Origin: Cyclobacterium sp. 1_MG-2023
GTDB taxonomy: Bacteria > Bacteroidota > Bacteroidia > Cytophagales > Cyclobacteriaceae
Assembly: GCF_030546805.1 (NCBI RefSeq)
Contig: NZ_JAUOPC010000001.1
Coordinates: 146,081-210,080, forward strand
Direction: 5' to 3'
Length of the DNA: 64,000 nucleotides
Shown here: positions 53,426 to 63,129 of the stretch, piece after piece
Position numbering within the stretch: the stretch's first letter is position 1
Layout of the letters: each line of letters starts with the position of its first letter
Translations under genes and position numbers: made by a program
Notes under the pieces: model-generated
What the model was told of the DNA's origin: nothing
Database searches by the model: none
What the model saw: the letters and a program-made list of their open reading frames with translations, nothing else

Positions 53426-55975
53426 AATATTATTTTGTTTGGCACTTAATAATTCTGATTTAATACTGTCTATAGTTTCTTTAGATGGGTTTGAAGCTGA
53501 AGCATAGGTTTGTAAAGCTGCTTCGTAATAATAAATCGCTTCTGCAAAATCGCCTAAAGCCATCAGGCATGAAGCAAGATCCCTTTGGCTCTGAGCAATT
53601 AATTGGTCTCCCTCCGGCAATGAAGCCTGCCTAAACCTTAGGCCCTTCACTAAATATTCTTTTGCTTTTGGAAAATCATTTTCTTGCATGGCAATTTTTC
53701 CCAAAAAAATTACCGGTGAGGCTTGTCGAGGATCTTCTTGGGGAAACAACTCTTGATTTATTGAAATTGTGGTTATTAAACTAGCCTTTGCCTTCTCTAT
53801 GGCCCCTGTTTTTAAATAAACTTTCGCCAGACTCTCTAATATTCCCGCATAGTAAGGATGCGTTTTACCAAACAAGGAATCAATTTTCGTCAATGCTTTT
53901 TCATACAATGGTATTGCTTCATGTGGTTGCTCAAGAAAACCATAAGTTCTCGCTAAATTGGACATACTGGCAATTGTTTCAACATGGGATTCTCCTAGTA
54001 TTGATTTTCGTTGATCCAGAGATGCCCTAATAAATTTCATGGCTTTATTGAATTCTCCTTGAGATTGATAGAGACTACCCAAAAAGTTATACGTATAGGC
54101 AATTTCCAAATGGGGTGGAATAAATAAATTTTCTTTCATTGCCAATGCTTCTAGGAGGTAGCTTTCGCTTTTATCTAAATCTCCCGTTTTTCTGGCTATT
54201 GCACCAAGCATATGCAATGAAAAAGCCAGATCGGTATTTGGCGGGGTAGTCAAAGCTTTATATAAATTGTAGGCTTCATTGATTGCTGAATCAGCTTGTT
54301 GGTATTTTCTATTATCATAATATGAATTCCCTAGCTCCGTTAATGCATGAGCCATGGTTTTACTATGACTTAGATCGTTTTTCTTTAGTCTTAGAATGGC
54401 CATATTTAAATAGCGGACGGCACTGTCCAGTTTTCCAAAGTAAAAAAATGATTTGCCTATTTCTATTTCATTTTGAGCCAAAACATTTTGGGTAATAAAA
54501 GGTAATTTATTGTTGATATTGTATGCTGAAAAAGCAAGTTCCTGGGCTTTTTCATATTTTCCCAGGTTATAATATATTGGTGAAAGCCGTCCTAACATGT
54601 CGGCGTATAAATAATTATCTTCACTTAGGTTCTTTTCCAAAGATTCAAGACCTTGATTTAATAAATTAACAGCAGTAATCGTGTCTGCTCCGCCAATATT
54701 TGGATCTGCAGCCATAAAAACATCAGTCATTAAATCCGTTATTTGATTGGCTCTCTTAGCTTCCCTAATCGATAAATTTCGTTCCATTTTCAACTGATAG
54801 GTATAAAAAATAACCGCACTAAAAAAGAATAATACACCAACAACAATTGAAGTCAGAATTTTGCTGTTTCTTTTAATGTATTTTTCTGCCTTGTATTTCC
54901 ATTCTTTATTCCGAATGGAAATTGGATGATTGTATTGGCTAGCTTTGATATCACGCATTAAATCGCTTATTGATACATACCTATCTTCAGGTTTTAAAGC
55001 CATGGCCTTATTACAAATAAATTTTAGGTCACTAAGCATCAATTTGGATACCTGGATTCCTTCCATGGAAAATGGCAATGAATCTCCCCTCAATTTTTGA
55101 TGTGTTAGTAATTTTTGGTCATTGAGTGCTAATTGAAAAGGATGGGTTTGAGTACAGAGTTCGAATAAAATGATTCCTAAGGCATAAATGTCTGTGAAGA
55201 TAGATGGTGCTAAATTATTGATTTGTTCAGGTGCTGCATAAGCCAAAGTATAACTTCCTTTAAAATCATTTGTGTCTACCAGTAACCGTGCTACGCCGAA
55301 ATCCAATAATTTGACTGTTCCTGATGAATCGACCAAAATATTTTGGGGTTTTAGGTCAAGATGAACAATCAACAGTTGATGAGCGTATTGTATTGCCTCA
55401 CTTATTTGAATAAATAAATTCAATCGTTGGGTAATGGTACAAATATTAAGCTTACAATATTCAATTAAGGTATGACCGAGGACGTATTCCATGGTAAAAT
55501 ACGGTCTTCCCTCTTCATTGAACTCCCCATCATACAACCTTGCAATTCCATGGTGATTAAGTTTTGCAAGTATCTGCCTTTCCTTATAAAAACGATTTTT
55601 GAGAAAAGAATTTGTTACCTGTGAGTTCATCAATTTTATGGCCACTACTTGTTCAAATTGGCCATCTACCCTAATGCCTTTAAATACTGTTCCCATGGCA
55701 CCGGAGCCAATTATTTCAGCTAATTTAAATGCGCCAATTTTTTTACCGATAAGGAATTGGTTATTTTCCCAGGTTCTAAGCAAAAGATTAGGAGAGATTT
55801 TAAATATGGAATTTGGAGAATTATCTGCTATTAGCAGTGACTTTAAAGTGAAACAAGTTTCAGGTGAAGTGTACTCAAGGCTGTCCAACAATAGTTTTTT
55901 TTCCACTTCGCTTTTGTCAGCAATTTCATGGAATAAATTTTCTACTTTTTCCCATTCAACATGTTTTGATGTCAT
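53420..55975 (-). CDS. Membrane-bound Ser/Thr protein kinase with TPR sensor part
   Basis: An 851-residue protein. Residues about 80-350 are a protein kinase: GSGAMGTVFKG (glycine loop), VVAIKLM (K114), HLDLKPQN (D207), DFG (225-227) and YAAPEQ. The catalytic loop reads HLD rather than HRD. A membrane helix lies at about 374-394 and the outer or periplasmic part (400-830) is a row of TPR units (such as AKELGNSYYDNRKYQQADSA). Fewer than 10 bp separate it from the ECF gene upstream, so it probably acts with that sigma factor; the mechanism is not known. It faces the cytolysin gene. Confidence 0.88.
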   Translation of the reverse strand: MTSKHVEWEKVENLFHEIADKSEVEKKLLLDSLEYTSPETCFTLKSLLIADNSPNSIFKISPNLLLRTWENNQFLIGKKIGAFKLAEIIGSGAMGTVFKGIRVDGQFEQVVAIKLMNSQVTNSFLKNRFYKERQILAKLNHHGIARLYDGEFNEEGRPYFTMEYVLGHTLIEYCKLNICTITQRLNLFIQISEAIQYAHQLLIVHLDLKPQNILVDSSGTVKLLDFGVARLLVDTNDFKGSYTLAYAAPEQINNLAPSIFTDIYALGIILFELCTQTHPFQLALNDQKLLTHQKLRGDSLPFSMEGIQVSKLMLSDLKFICNKAMALKPEDRYVSISDLMRDIKASQYNHPISIRNKEWKYKAEKYIKRNSKILTSIVVGVLFFFSAVIFYTYQLKMERNLSIREAKRANQITDLMTDVFMAADPNIGGADTITAVNLLNQGLESLEKNLSEDNYLYADMLGRLSPIYYNLGKYEKAQELAFSAYNINNKLPFITQNVLAQNEIEIGKSFFYFGKLDSAVRYLNMAILRLKKNDLSHSKTMAHALTELGNSYYDNRKYQQADSAINEAYNLYKALTTPPNTDLAFSLHMLGAIARKTGDLDKSESYLLEALAMKENLFIPPHLEIAYTYNFLGSLYQSQGEFNKAMKFIRASLDQRKSILGESHVETIASMSNLARTYGFLEQPHEAIPLYEKALTKIDSLFGKTHPYYAGILESLAKVYLKTGAIEKAKASLITTISINQELFPQEDPRQASPVIFLGKIAMQENDFPKAKEYLVKGLRFRQASLPEGDQLIAQSQRDLASCLMALGDFAEAIYYYEAALQTYASASNPSKETIDSIKSELLSAKQNNIK

Positions 55976-55982
55976 CTAGCAA

Positions 55983-56531
55983 TTATTTAAGTTCATTGCT
56001 CAACCAAGCCTTTGCCAATCTCCAATCTCTTTTAACGGTTTCCACTGAAACCCCTAGCATATTGGCAATTTCTTGGTATTTATACCCGCCAAAAAAATGA
56101 AATTCAACCACGCGAGAATAACGCTTGTTTATCCTTTTTAAGCCATTCAGAGCGTCATTAAGATTAATTACACCTTCCGGCGTTGTAGTTACTATCTGCT
56201 CACTGCCATCTCCATAGGTTAATTGGATCTGATGGCCACCTCTCTTTACTCGGTTCTTTTGTCTTGCATAATCCACTAAAAATCTACGCATGGTTATTGC
56301 AGCAATGGCTAAAAAATGATTTTTATTTTTGATTTCTCCCTGGTATTTGTCCATTTTCATATAAACCTCATGCACCAAAGCACTGGTGTCGAGGGTTAAA
56401 GCATTAAACTCATATTTTAATCTAATACTTGCCTTCAATGAAAGTTCTTCATAGCAAACCTGAAACATCCTTTTTTTATGAGAATATGGGATTTCGTTAT
56501 TTTTGGGATTATTTAAGTCAATCATATCCAT
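55983..56531 (-). CDS. ECF sigma factor linked to the Ser/Thr kinase
   Basis: A 182-residue RNA polymerase sigma factor of the ECF group found with Ser/Thr kinases in Bacteroidota and Planctomycetes. Region 2 has DTSALVHEVYMKMDKYQ and HFLAIAAITMRRFLVDYARQK; region 4 has RYSRVVEFHFFGGYKYQEIANMLGVSVETVKRDWRLAKAWL. There is no membrane anti-sigma gene, so phosphorylation by the kinase at 53420 may control it. The pair forms an operon with the sigma factor first and a 7-bp gap. Confidence 0.9.
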   Translation of the reverse strand: MDMIDLNNPKNNEIPYSHKKRMFQVCYEELSLKASIRLKYEFNALTLDTSALVHEVYMKMDKYQGEIKNKNHFLAIAAITMRRFLVDYARQKNRVKRGGHQIQLTYGDGSEQIVTTTPEGVINLNDALNGLKRINKRYSRVVEFHFFGGYKYQEIANMLGVSVETVKRDWRLAKAWLSNELK

Positions 56532-56808
56532 GATTTGCCAACTATTATTCTGTACAAATTAACATACATTGGCGAATTCAGCAAATTATATTGGTAAAAT
56601 CTTTCTTCGATTTTCTCTATTTTATCCCTAAATATTCCAGCTAAATCTATTGAGACTTGGAGTAATCAAAGTAAAATTATAGTATTGATTCTTCTTCATT
56701 AGCTAGAAAAGGCGAAAAAACACATCCACGGATGTAATTCACAGAACTATGAAGATTCATTAATTGGGTCGGCTTCTTATATTATATTGTCTTTACTTCG
56801 AAGCCTGA

Positions 56809-58164
56809 TTAAAAAATTAAAACAAACCCTGTTCCCCTGTCAATTTCTGAGTGCACCCTAATGCTGCCTCCATGTAAATGCATGATTTGTTTGGATAAAC
56901 TCAAGCCTATTCCTGTTCCGCCTCTTTTGGTTGTGAAAAAAGGGACAAATATTTCGTCCAATTGATCTGCCGGTATTCCGGGTCCATTGTCTTTTACTTC
57001 AATATATTTTTTATCTTCATCATTAATGCCTGCTTTAATACTTAGGATAGCCTCTTTTTGACCTGCCATGGATTGAATGGCATTTTTTGAAAGGTTGATC
57101 AATATTTGTGCGATTTGTTTTTCGTCTATGTAAAACGCTAGATCTTCGGGAGTTACCAATAAATTAAATTGCAGGTTTGGCTCAATATTTTCCATCCGCA
57201 TCAATACTTTAACCCTATCCAATAAAGGTTTAATTGCTACGATAGATTTGTCGGGAGCGGGTACATCCAAGAAACTTCGGTATGATTTGACAAAATCCAT
57301 GAGACCTTCCCCTTGAATTCGAATCACATTCAATCCTTTAACGGTATTGTTTATTTGGTCTTCGCTTAAATTCCCCCATTTTAAGGCTCCATTGTCATCC
57401 TCTTTATAGTAGTTAGACAAGGATTCCGAAATGGAAGTGATAGGAGTGATGGTATTCATTATTTCATGGGTAAGTACTCTGATCAATTTTACCCAAGAAT
57501 CTGTTTCTTTCTCATCTAGTTCTTTTTGTAGATCCTGAACGGTTACAAGTAATAGCTTTTTATCTTCTTTAATTATCGGCACTGTCTTGAAAAGCAACTG
57601 GTTTTGTTCTCTTTCATTTACCATTTGTAAGTACTTCTGATCAAAGGGCTTAAGCTTGTCAACCAAGTCAAATAAATTTTGATCAATTTGTAGCAATTGC
57701 TTGATGTGTAGTAAAGGGCTGAAATGGAGTAATTTCTCCAAAAAAGGGTTGGTATATAAAATATGTCCCTTTTCATCGATAGTCATAATGCCAATATCGA
57801 TTTGTTTCAATATTTCTTGATAATACCTTTCTCTTGTCTGAAGCTCAATTTGCACATCTAAAATCAATTGATTGATTCTATTTAGACTTTGGTTTAGTTC
57901 TTTAAAAGATTTAATTTGAACTTTTTCAGGAAATCTTAATGTAAAGTCCTCATTTTTGATAGCATCAAAAAAATAGGCTATTTGGCGGTTGGTTTTGTTT
58001 ACATAGCGGATAAGGAAGGACGTTTGAAGGCCAATCAAGAAAAGAAAAATAACCCCAAAACTATACCATTCTCTTGTAAAGGAAAAGGCCATCAATAAGG
58101 CTGTAACACAAATCAGTACAACCCTAAAGATCATTTGAAAATAAAAATTCCTACTGGCCATCAA
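56809..58164 (-). CDS. NtrB/NtrY-like sensor histidine kinase
   Basis: A 451-residue kinase with two N-terminal membrane helices (about 12-28 and 35-52), a HAMP-like linker, a PAS domain (about 115-215; DIGIMTIDEKGHILYTNP), the phosphoacceptor site LTHEIMNTITPI (H233) and an ATPase domain with NLSKNAIQSM, DNGPGIP and the GGTGIGLSL motif. The final residues FVLIF complete the fold. It overlaps the regulator gene upstream by 4 bp, so the two are coupled. Its signal is unknown, but the divergent efflux operon suggests cell-envelope stress or a toxic compound. Confidence 0.92.
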   Translation of the reverse strand: MMASRNFYFQMIFRVVLICVTALLMAFSFTREWYSFGVIFLFLIGLQTSFLIRYVNKTNRQIAYFFDAIKNEDFTLRFPEKVQIKSFKELNQSLNRINQLILDVQIELQTRERYYQEILKQIDIGIMTIDEKGHILYTNPFLEKLLHFSPLLHIKQLLQIDQNLFDLVDKLKPFDQKYLQMVNEREQNQLLFKTVPIIKEDKKLLLVTVQDLQKELDEKETDSWVKLIRVLTHEIMNTITPITSISESLSNYYKEDDNGALKWGNLSEDQINNTVKGLNVIRIQGEGLMDFVKSYRSFLDVPAPDKSIVAIKPLLDRVKVLMRMENIEPNLQFNLLVTPEDLAFYIDEKQIAQILINLSKNAIQSMAGQKEAILSIKAGINDEDKKYIEVKDNGPGIPADQLDEIFVPFFTTKRGGTGIGLSLSKQIMHLHGGSIRVHSEIDRGTGFVLIF

Positions 58165-59525
58165 TCTTTGTGTTTTTTTATTTTGTTGTAGAGTGTTTGT
58201 CGGGTTATACCCAGTCGATCTGCGGCCATTGTATAATTTCCATCACAATCTTTCAAGGCCTTTTCAATCATCAATGCTTCCATTTCTTCTAGTGAATTTG
58301 GGAAGCTGTCAAATGAAGAGATGGCTGCTGAATTTAGGAAAAAATCAGAAGGCTTCAATACATTGCCTTCACTTAAAATAACAGCCCTCTCTATGGTATG
58401 CTGCAATTCTCGTACATTTCCGGGCCATTTGTAATTCAATAGCTTTTCTTTTGCAGCTTGATTAATACGCAAATCCGGCTTAGCGTATTTATACATAAAT
58501 TTTTTCAGAAAATACCGACTCAAGACCAAGATATCTTCTCCTCGATTACGTAAGGGGGGTACATCTACATGTATCGTATTGATTCGATACATCAAATCTT
58601 CCCTGAACAGTCCATCACTGACCATCTTTTCCAAATCGCAATTGGTGGCACAGATCAGTCGAATATCTACAGGGATGGGTTGATTAGACCCTACTTTAAT
58701 CACCGTCCTATTTTGAATAACAGAGAGTAGCTTGGTCTGCATTTTCAGAGAGAGGTTGCCGATTTCATCTAAAAATAAAGTACCTCCATCTGCTGCCTCA
58801 AACTTACCGACACGATCCTCCTTGGCATCTGTAAAAGCCCCTTTAAGGTGACCAAAAAGCTCACTTTCAAAAAGTGTTTCTGAAATGGAGCCCATGTCTA
58901 CACCGATAAATATTTCATTATTCCTTTTGGAACACCGATGAATTTCCCTGGCAATAAGCTCTTTTCCCGTACCATTTTCTCCTGTTACCAATACATTCAC
59001 ATCCGTTTGTGCCACCTTTCTGGTTAGTTTTAAGGCAGATTTTATGCTTTCAGATTGACCGATTATTGAATGTTTATTTTGATTGATGACCTGTTTCAGG
59101 TTGTTCTCTTTTTTTTGAAGTTGGATGACTTGTTTTTGGGATTTTCTGAGCTGGTAAGCAGATCTGACTGTTGCCAACATTCTTTCATTACTCCAGGGTT
59201 TTAAAATAAAATCTACCGCTCCATTTTTGATGGCCTTCACAGCCAAATCTATGGAGCCATAAGCTGTCATCATGATTACAGAGATATATGGCGCCTTTTC
59301 TTTGATCTGCTTTAACCAATAGAGCCCTTCATTTCCGGAGTTTATTCCTGCCGAAAAATTCATGTCCAATAAAACAATGTCTATATCTGCAAATCCGGAA
59401 TAAGAGCTAATTTGATTTGGGTTGGATAGGGTTGCTACATGCTTGTATTCAAACTGTAACAATATCTCCAAAGCACTGAGCATGCTTTTATTGTCATCAA
59501 TTACCAGGATTTTAGCATCAATCAT
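58161..59525 (-). CDS. Sigma-54-dependent NtrC-class response regulator
   Basis: A 454-residue activator. The receiver domain (1-125) has phosphoacceptor D54. The central AAA+ domain has Walker A GENGTGKE (182-189), GAFTDA (229-234, the loop that contacts sigma-54; here with D for G), and DGGTLFLDEI. The C-terminal end has the Fis-type helix-turn-helix MAADRLGITRQTLYNKIKKH. It is expected to bind paired sites upstream of a -24/-12 promoter; such sites are found in the gap next to it. The histidine kinase gene follows. Confidence 0.93.
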   Translation of the reverse strand: MIDAKILVIDDNKSMLSALEILLQFEYKHVATLSNPNQISSYSGFADIDIVLLDMNFSAGINSGNEGLYWLKQIKEKAPYISVIMMTAYGSIDLAVKAIKNGAVDFILKPWSNERMLATVRSAYQLRKSQKQVIQLQKKENNLKQVINQNKHSIIGQSESIKSALKLTRKVAQTDVNVLVTGENGTGKELIAREIHRCSKRNNEIFIGVDMGSISETLFESELFGHLKGAFTDAKEDRVGKFEAADGGTLFLDEIGNLSLKMQTKLLSVIQNRTVIKVGSNQPIPVDIRLICATNCDLEKMVSDGLFREDLMYRINTIHVDVPPLRNRGEDILVLSRYFLKKFMYKYAKPDLRINQAAKEKLLNYKWPGNVRELQHTIERAVILSEGNVLKPSDFFLNSAAISSFDSFPNSLEEMEALMIEKALKDCDGNYTMAADRLGITRQTLYNKIKKHKD

Positions 59526-59589
59526 ATCTATTTCCTTTTAATATGCAAAGTGCTAAATCTACTATTCAAATTATCAAGCTGCTATAAAC

Positions 59590-59628
59590 TGTAAAAAAAT
59601 TTTACAATTCACGTACAAAAATTTTACA
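59590..59628 (+). promoter_or_regulatory. Paired dyad sites, candidate NtrC-type enhancer
   Basis: Two sites, GTAAAAAAATTTTACA at 59591-59606 and GTACAAAAATTTTACA at 59613-59628, match at 15 of 16 bases and are 22 bp apart, about two helical turns. Each is dyad-symmetric (TGTAAAA, three bases, TTTTACA for the first). They lie between the regulator and the efflux operon, about 65-100 bp upstream of the sigma-54-like element, as enhancer sites should. Confidence 0.7.
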
Positions 59629-59690
59629 GATAAACCATTTTTTGAATATAAAAATGATATAAGTATCTGTATATAAGGTATTTAAAATTG

Positions 59691-59706
59691 TGGCATACTG
59701 CTGGTA
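59691..59706 (+). promoter_or_regulatory. Candidate sigma-54 -24/-12 promoter for the efflux operon
   Basis: TGGCATACTGCTGGTA fits TGGCAC-N5-TTGCA with the invariant GG at -24 and a GT in place of GC at -12, with the required 10-base spacing. It lies about 27 bp upstream of the tolC-like start. It is degenerate, so confidence comes mainly from context. Confidence 0.5.
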
Positions 59707-59732
59707 TATGAGTTTCTCAGAATGATTAACCT

Positions 59733-61079
59733 ATGGCACTAAAATTAAAGACATTTCTACTTCTGTTAAGCATAATCAACTTTAAGTTGCAGGCACAGGC
59801 TTCTTGGACTTTGGAAGAATGTGTGGCTTACGCCCTAGAGAATAATCTTGAAGTAAAGGATTATGAATACGTTTCCCAAACGGAAAATGAAAATTACAGG
59901 CAATCTATCCGGAATCTTCTTCCCAGAATAGATGCTTCAACAGGGTATACTATCAATTATGGTAGAAGTACAGATCCTTTTACCAATGACGTGGTAACAA
60001 ATGAATTCTTTTCCAATGGCTATTCTTTGAATTCCTCAATTGATTTGTTTCAGGGATTCTTAAAGATGAATGCCATCAAAACGTCAAGATTCATTTTTGA
60101 GGCAAGTTTGCAGGAGTCATTGCAGCAAAAGTATTTGCTGGCCTTTAGGGTGATGCGGGCATTTTATGATGTCCGGTTTTTTGAGGAGTTGATTGTCGTA
60201 AGCAAGGGACAGGTAAGTGTATCACAAGCCAATTACGACTTGGTTAAAAGACAAATTGAATTGGGATTAAAAGCAGGTGCTGATCTTTATGAGTCTGAGT
60301 CCCTATTATTGTCTGACAAATTGGTCCTTACTCAAAGCCAAAACAAACTGGAACTGGCTAAACTTCAATTGGTGCAAGCCATGAATTTAGAAGACAGGGA
60401 AAATTTTTCCATTGCAAAGAAAAGGGATAATCAGGATTTAGATTGGGTTTTTCACACCATACATACAGATTCTATATACAGGCAAGCCGAAAGTTTTTTG
60501 CCTATGCTCAAGGCACAAGGGTATAGGGTTGACGCCGCCCGAAAGCAAGTGGCTGTTTCCCGTTCTTTGCTATATCCCTCCCTTTCAATGTATGCAAATA
60601 TTGGCACAGGGTATTTCCAAACTACCAGAGACAGCATGGGAAATACCATAGAATTTAGGAATCAAATTCGCGACAATACCTATAGGTCAATAGGATTGAG
60701 TTTAAATATACCTATCAGTAGGGGCTGGGCCGGTAGATCTGCGGTCAAGCAGAGTAAAATAGCGCTTAGGCGGACTGAAAACAACTTTAAAATTCAGAAA
60801 CAACAGGTTTATAATGATATTCAGGAGTTGGTAGTAGAAAATAGGGCTTTGCAAAAAGAATATGCCCAAAGTCTTCAGAAGCTAAAAGCGCAAGAGCTTG
60901 CTTTCCTAATCGCCCAAAGAAAATATGAAAAAGGCTTGGTTAGTGTATTAGAATTGACCAATGCAAAAAACCTGTTTGCCGCGGCACAGAATGAAAACCT
61001 AGAGGTAGGTTTAAGCCTAGAAGTAAACAACAGTACCATAGATTTTTATAGGGGAGTATCCCTTTTTAACATTCAATAA
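59733..61079 (+). CDS. TolC-family outer-membrane efflux protein
   Basis: A 448-residue trimeric channel protein. A signal peptide (1-24, ending in LQAQA) is followed by WTLEECVAYALENNLEV, the usual TolC start. Long helical segments with repeats of the two-fold OEP layout follow: SLNSSIDLFQGF in the first half and ISRGWAGRSAVKQSKIALR in the second. It is the first gene of a four-gene or longer efflux set and gives the outer-membrane exit. Confidence 0.92.
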   Translation: MALKLKTFLLLLSIINFKLQAQASWTLEECVAYALENNLEVKDYEYVSQTENENYRQSIRNLLPRIDASTGYTINYGRSTDPFTNDVVTNEFFSNGYSLNSSIDLFQGFLKMNAIKTSRFIFEASLQESLQQKYLLAFRVMRAFYDVRFFEELIVVSKGQVSVSQANYDLVKRQIELGLKAGADLYESESLLLSDKLVLTQSQNKLELAKLQLVQAMNLEDRENFSIAKKRDNQDLDWVFHTIHTDSIYRQAESFLPMLKAQGYRVDAARKQVAVSRSLLYPSLSMYANIGTGYFQTTRDSMGNTIEFRNQIRDNTYRSIGLSLNIPISRGWAGRSAVKQSKIALRRTENNFKIQKQQVYNDIQELVVENRALQKEYAQSLQKLKAQELAFLIAQRKYEKGLVSVLELTNAKNLFAAAQNENLEVGLSLEVNNSTIDFYRGVSLFNIQ

Positions 61080-61082
61080 CTT

Positions 61083-62333
61083 ATGGATATTATACTTGAA
61101 AAGAAAAAAGGCCTAAGGCCAAAACATTACGGATACATTGCCCTTGGAGCATTGTTGATCTATGCAGCTTATCAGCTATGGTTTACTAGTTCTGTTGCTA
61201 CTTTCCGTACTGAAAAGGGTAAATTATCTATAGCTGAGGTGGTAGAGGGTAAATTTGATGATTATATCACCATCAATGGAAATGTAGCCCCCATTGCCAC
61301 CATTTATATGGATGCCTATGAAGGTGGGCGGGTAACTGAGAAATTAATAGAAGAAGGAGCTACCGTCAAAAAAGGTGACATTATTCTGGTTTTGGAAAAT
61401 AGGAATCTTTACGAGCAGATCTTGGCAAGTGAAAGTAACCTTGCCCTCAAACAAAATGATTTAAGGTCTACTAAATTGGCCTTCGATTCCCGGCAAGTAG
61501 AAGGCAAAAAATCCCTTGCAACAGCCAGCACTAACTTACAAAGGTTTAAAAGAAATTATGAGCAGAACAAAGCCTTGTATGAAGAGGAGTTGATTTCCAG
61601 AGAAGAATACCTGATCGCTAAAGAGGATTATGAACTTTCTGAAGAGCAATATGCAATTGTGAAACTACAGACGGAACAGGACAAAGAGTTGCGTGAAACT
61701 TCTTTATCCGGTCTTGATACAGATTTGGAACGCATGAAAAAAACTCTGTCGATGGTGTATGAAAGATTGGATCATTTGAATGTGCGTGCTCCTGCAGATG
61801 GACAGTTGGGTTTCCTTGATGCAGAAATTGGTCAGAGCATCGCTCAGGGAGAACGCATTGGTCAGATCAATGTATTGACTGATTATAAGATTGAAGCGGA
61901 TATTGATGAGCATTATATTGACCGGGTTCAGAGAGATTTAAGGGCGGAATTAGAAAGAAACAATAATGATTTCAACTTGCGGCTTAGGAAAGTTTACCCG
62001 GAGGTGAGAAGTGGGAAATTTAAAGTGGATCTGGTATTCACATCAGACAAACCAGAAAACATAAGAACAGGACAAAGCTATAATATTAAATTGCAATTAG
62101 GAGAGTCTTCTGATGCCATTTTGTTGCCCAAAGGTAGTTTTTTCCAAAGTACAGGTGGACAATGGGTCTTTGTAGTGAATACGGAGGGTGATGAAGCAAT
62201 TAAAAGAAACATTAGAATAGGCAAGCAAAATGCAAGGTATTATGAGGTCCTCGAAGGTTTAGAGCCGGGAGAACAAGTAATTACCAGCAACTATGACAAT
62301 TTTGGTGAAGCAGATAGAATTGTGCTTAAATAA
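61083..62333 (+). CDS. HlyD/MacA-type periplasmic adaptor protein
   Basis: A 416-residue membrane-fusion protein, anchored by one N-terminal helix (about 18-36). A lipoyl-like half motif (MDAYEGGRVTEKLIEEGATVKKGDIIL), a long coiled coil (about 115-230; rich in E, K, L), the second half (VRAPADGQLGFLDAEIGQSI), and a beta-barrel region follow in the standard order. The start is 4 bp after the tolC-like stop. It links the inner-membrane transporter to TolC. Confidence 0.92.
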   Translation: MDIILEKKKGLRPKHYGYIALGALLIYAAYQLWFTSSVATFRTEKGKLSIAEVVEGKFDDYITINGNVAPIATIYMDAYEGGRVTEKLIEEGATVKKGDIILVLENRNLYEQILASESNLALKQNDLRSTKLAFDSRQVEGKKSLATASTNLQRFKRNYEQNKALYEEELISREEYLIAKEDYELSEEQYAIVKLQTEQDKELRETSLSGLDTDLERMKKTLSMVYERLDHLNVRAPADGQLGFLDAEIGQSIAQGERIGQINVLTDYKIEADIDEHYIDRVQRDLRAELERNNNDFNLRLRKVYPEVRSGKFKVDLVFTSDKPENIRTGQSYNIKLQLGESSDAILLPKGSFFQSTGGQWVFVVNTEGDEAIKRNIRIGKQNARYYEVLEGLEPGEQVITSNYDNFGEADRIVLK

Positions 62334-62385
62334 TCAACATAAAAAGGCATTTTCTAAAATTAGGTATTGAAAAAAATAATTAACG

Positions 62386-63081
62386 ATGATAATCATTAAA
62401 GATTTAGTAAAAAGCTTTCGTACAGAAGAGGTTGAAACTTTAGCCTTAAATAAAGTGAACCTCAAAGTAGAGTCGGGAGAATTTGTGGCCATTATGGGCC
62501 CCTCAGGATGTGGGAAATCCACCTTGCTTAACATCATAGGCATGTTGGACAACCCAACAGAAGGCAGTTACAATTTTGCTTCAAATGAGGTGGCAGGACT
62601 CCGTGAAAATCAAAGAACACAGTTAAGAAAAGGGAACCTGGGTTTTGTGTTCCAAAGCTTTAATTTGATTGATGAGTTGACCGTATTTGAAAATGTGGAG
62701 CTGCCACTAATTTACTTGAAAATGGGTAAGGCAGAACGCAGAGAAAAGGTAATACAGGTTTTGGAGCGAATGAAAATTGCCCATAGGGAAAAGCATTTTC
62801 CACACCAATTGTCCGGGGGACAACAGCAGCGGGTGGCCATTGCAAGGGCTGTGGTTACCAAGCCAAAGTTGATATTAGCCGATGAGCCAACAGGAAACCT
62901 GGACTCTAAAAATGGTTTGCAAGTAATGAACTTGCTTACTGAGCTCAATCAGGAAGGAACTACTATCGTAATGGTGACCCACTCGGCCCATGACTCACAC
63001 TTTGCCCATCGAGTGGTTAATCTTTTTGATGGACAAATTGTCACCGAAAGTCAAAATAGGGCCATAGGTGCTGCACTGTGA
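62386..63081 (+). CDS. ABC transporter ATP-binding protein (MacB/LolD type)
   Basis: A 231-residue ATPase. Walker A is GPSGCGKST, the signature LSGGQQQR, Walker [13 protein letters not shown], and H-loop histidine is in MVTHSAHD. The length and the DEPTGNLDS motif match the MacB/LolD/FtsE group, which use FtsX-like permeases. The permease follows after 48 bp. Confidence 0.94.
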   Translation: MIIIKDLVKSFRTEEVETLALNKVNLKVESGEFVAIMGPSGCGKSTLLNIIGMLDNPTEGSYNFASNEVAGLRENQRTQLRKGNLGFVFQSFNLIDELTVFENVELPLIYLKMGKAERREKVIQVLERMKIAHREKHFPHQLSGGQQQRVAIARAVVTKPKLILADEPTGNLDSKNGLQVMNLLTELNQEGTTIVMVTHSAHDSHFAHRVVNLFDGQIVTESQNRAIGAAL

Positions 63082-63129
63082 TTATTATTCAAATACCATG
63101 ATAAATTAATCCCTGATAATCCTTCAAAA

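Noticed and set aside
51385-56531. Genomic island inserted at tRNA-Val carrying the cytolysin
   Set aside because: The 3' end of the tRNA faces cbpM, not the cytolysin, and there is no integrase or repeated tRNA end.
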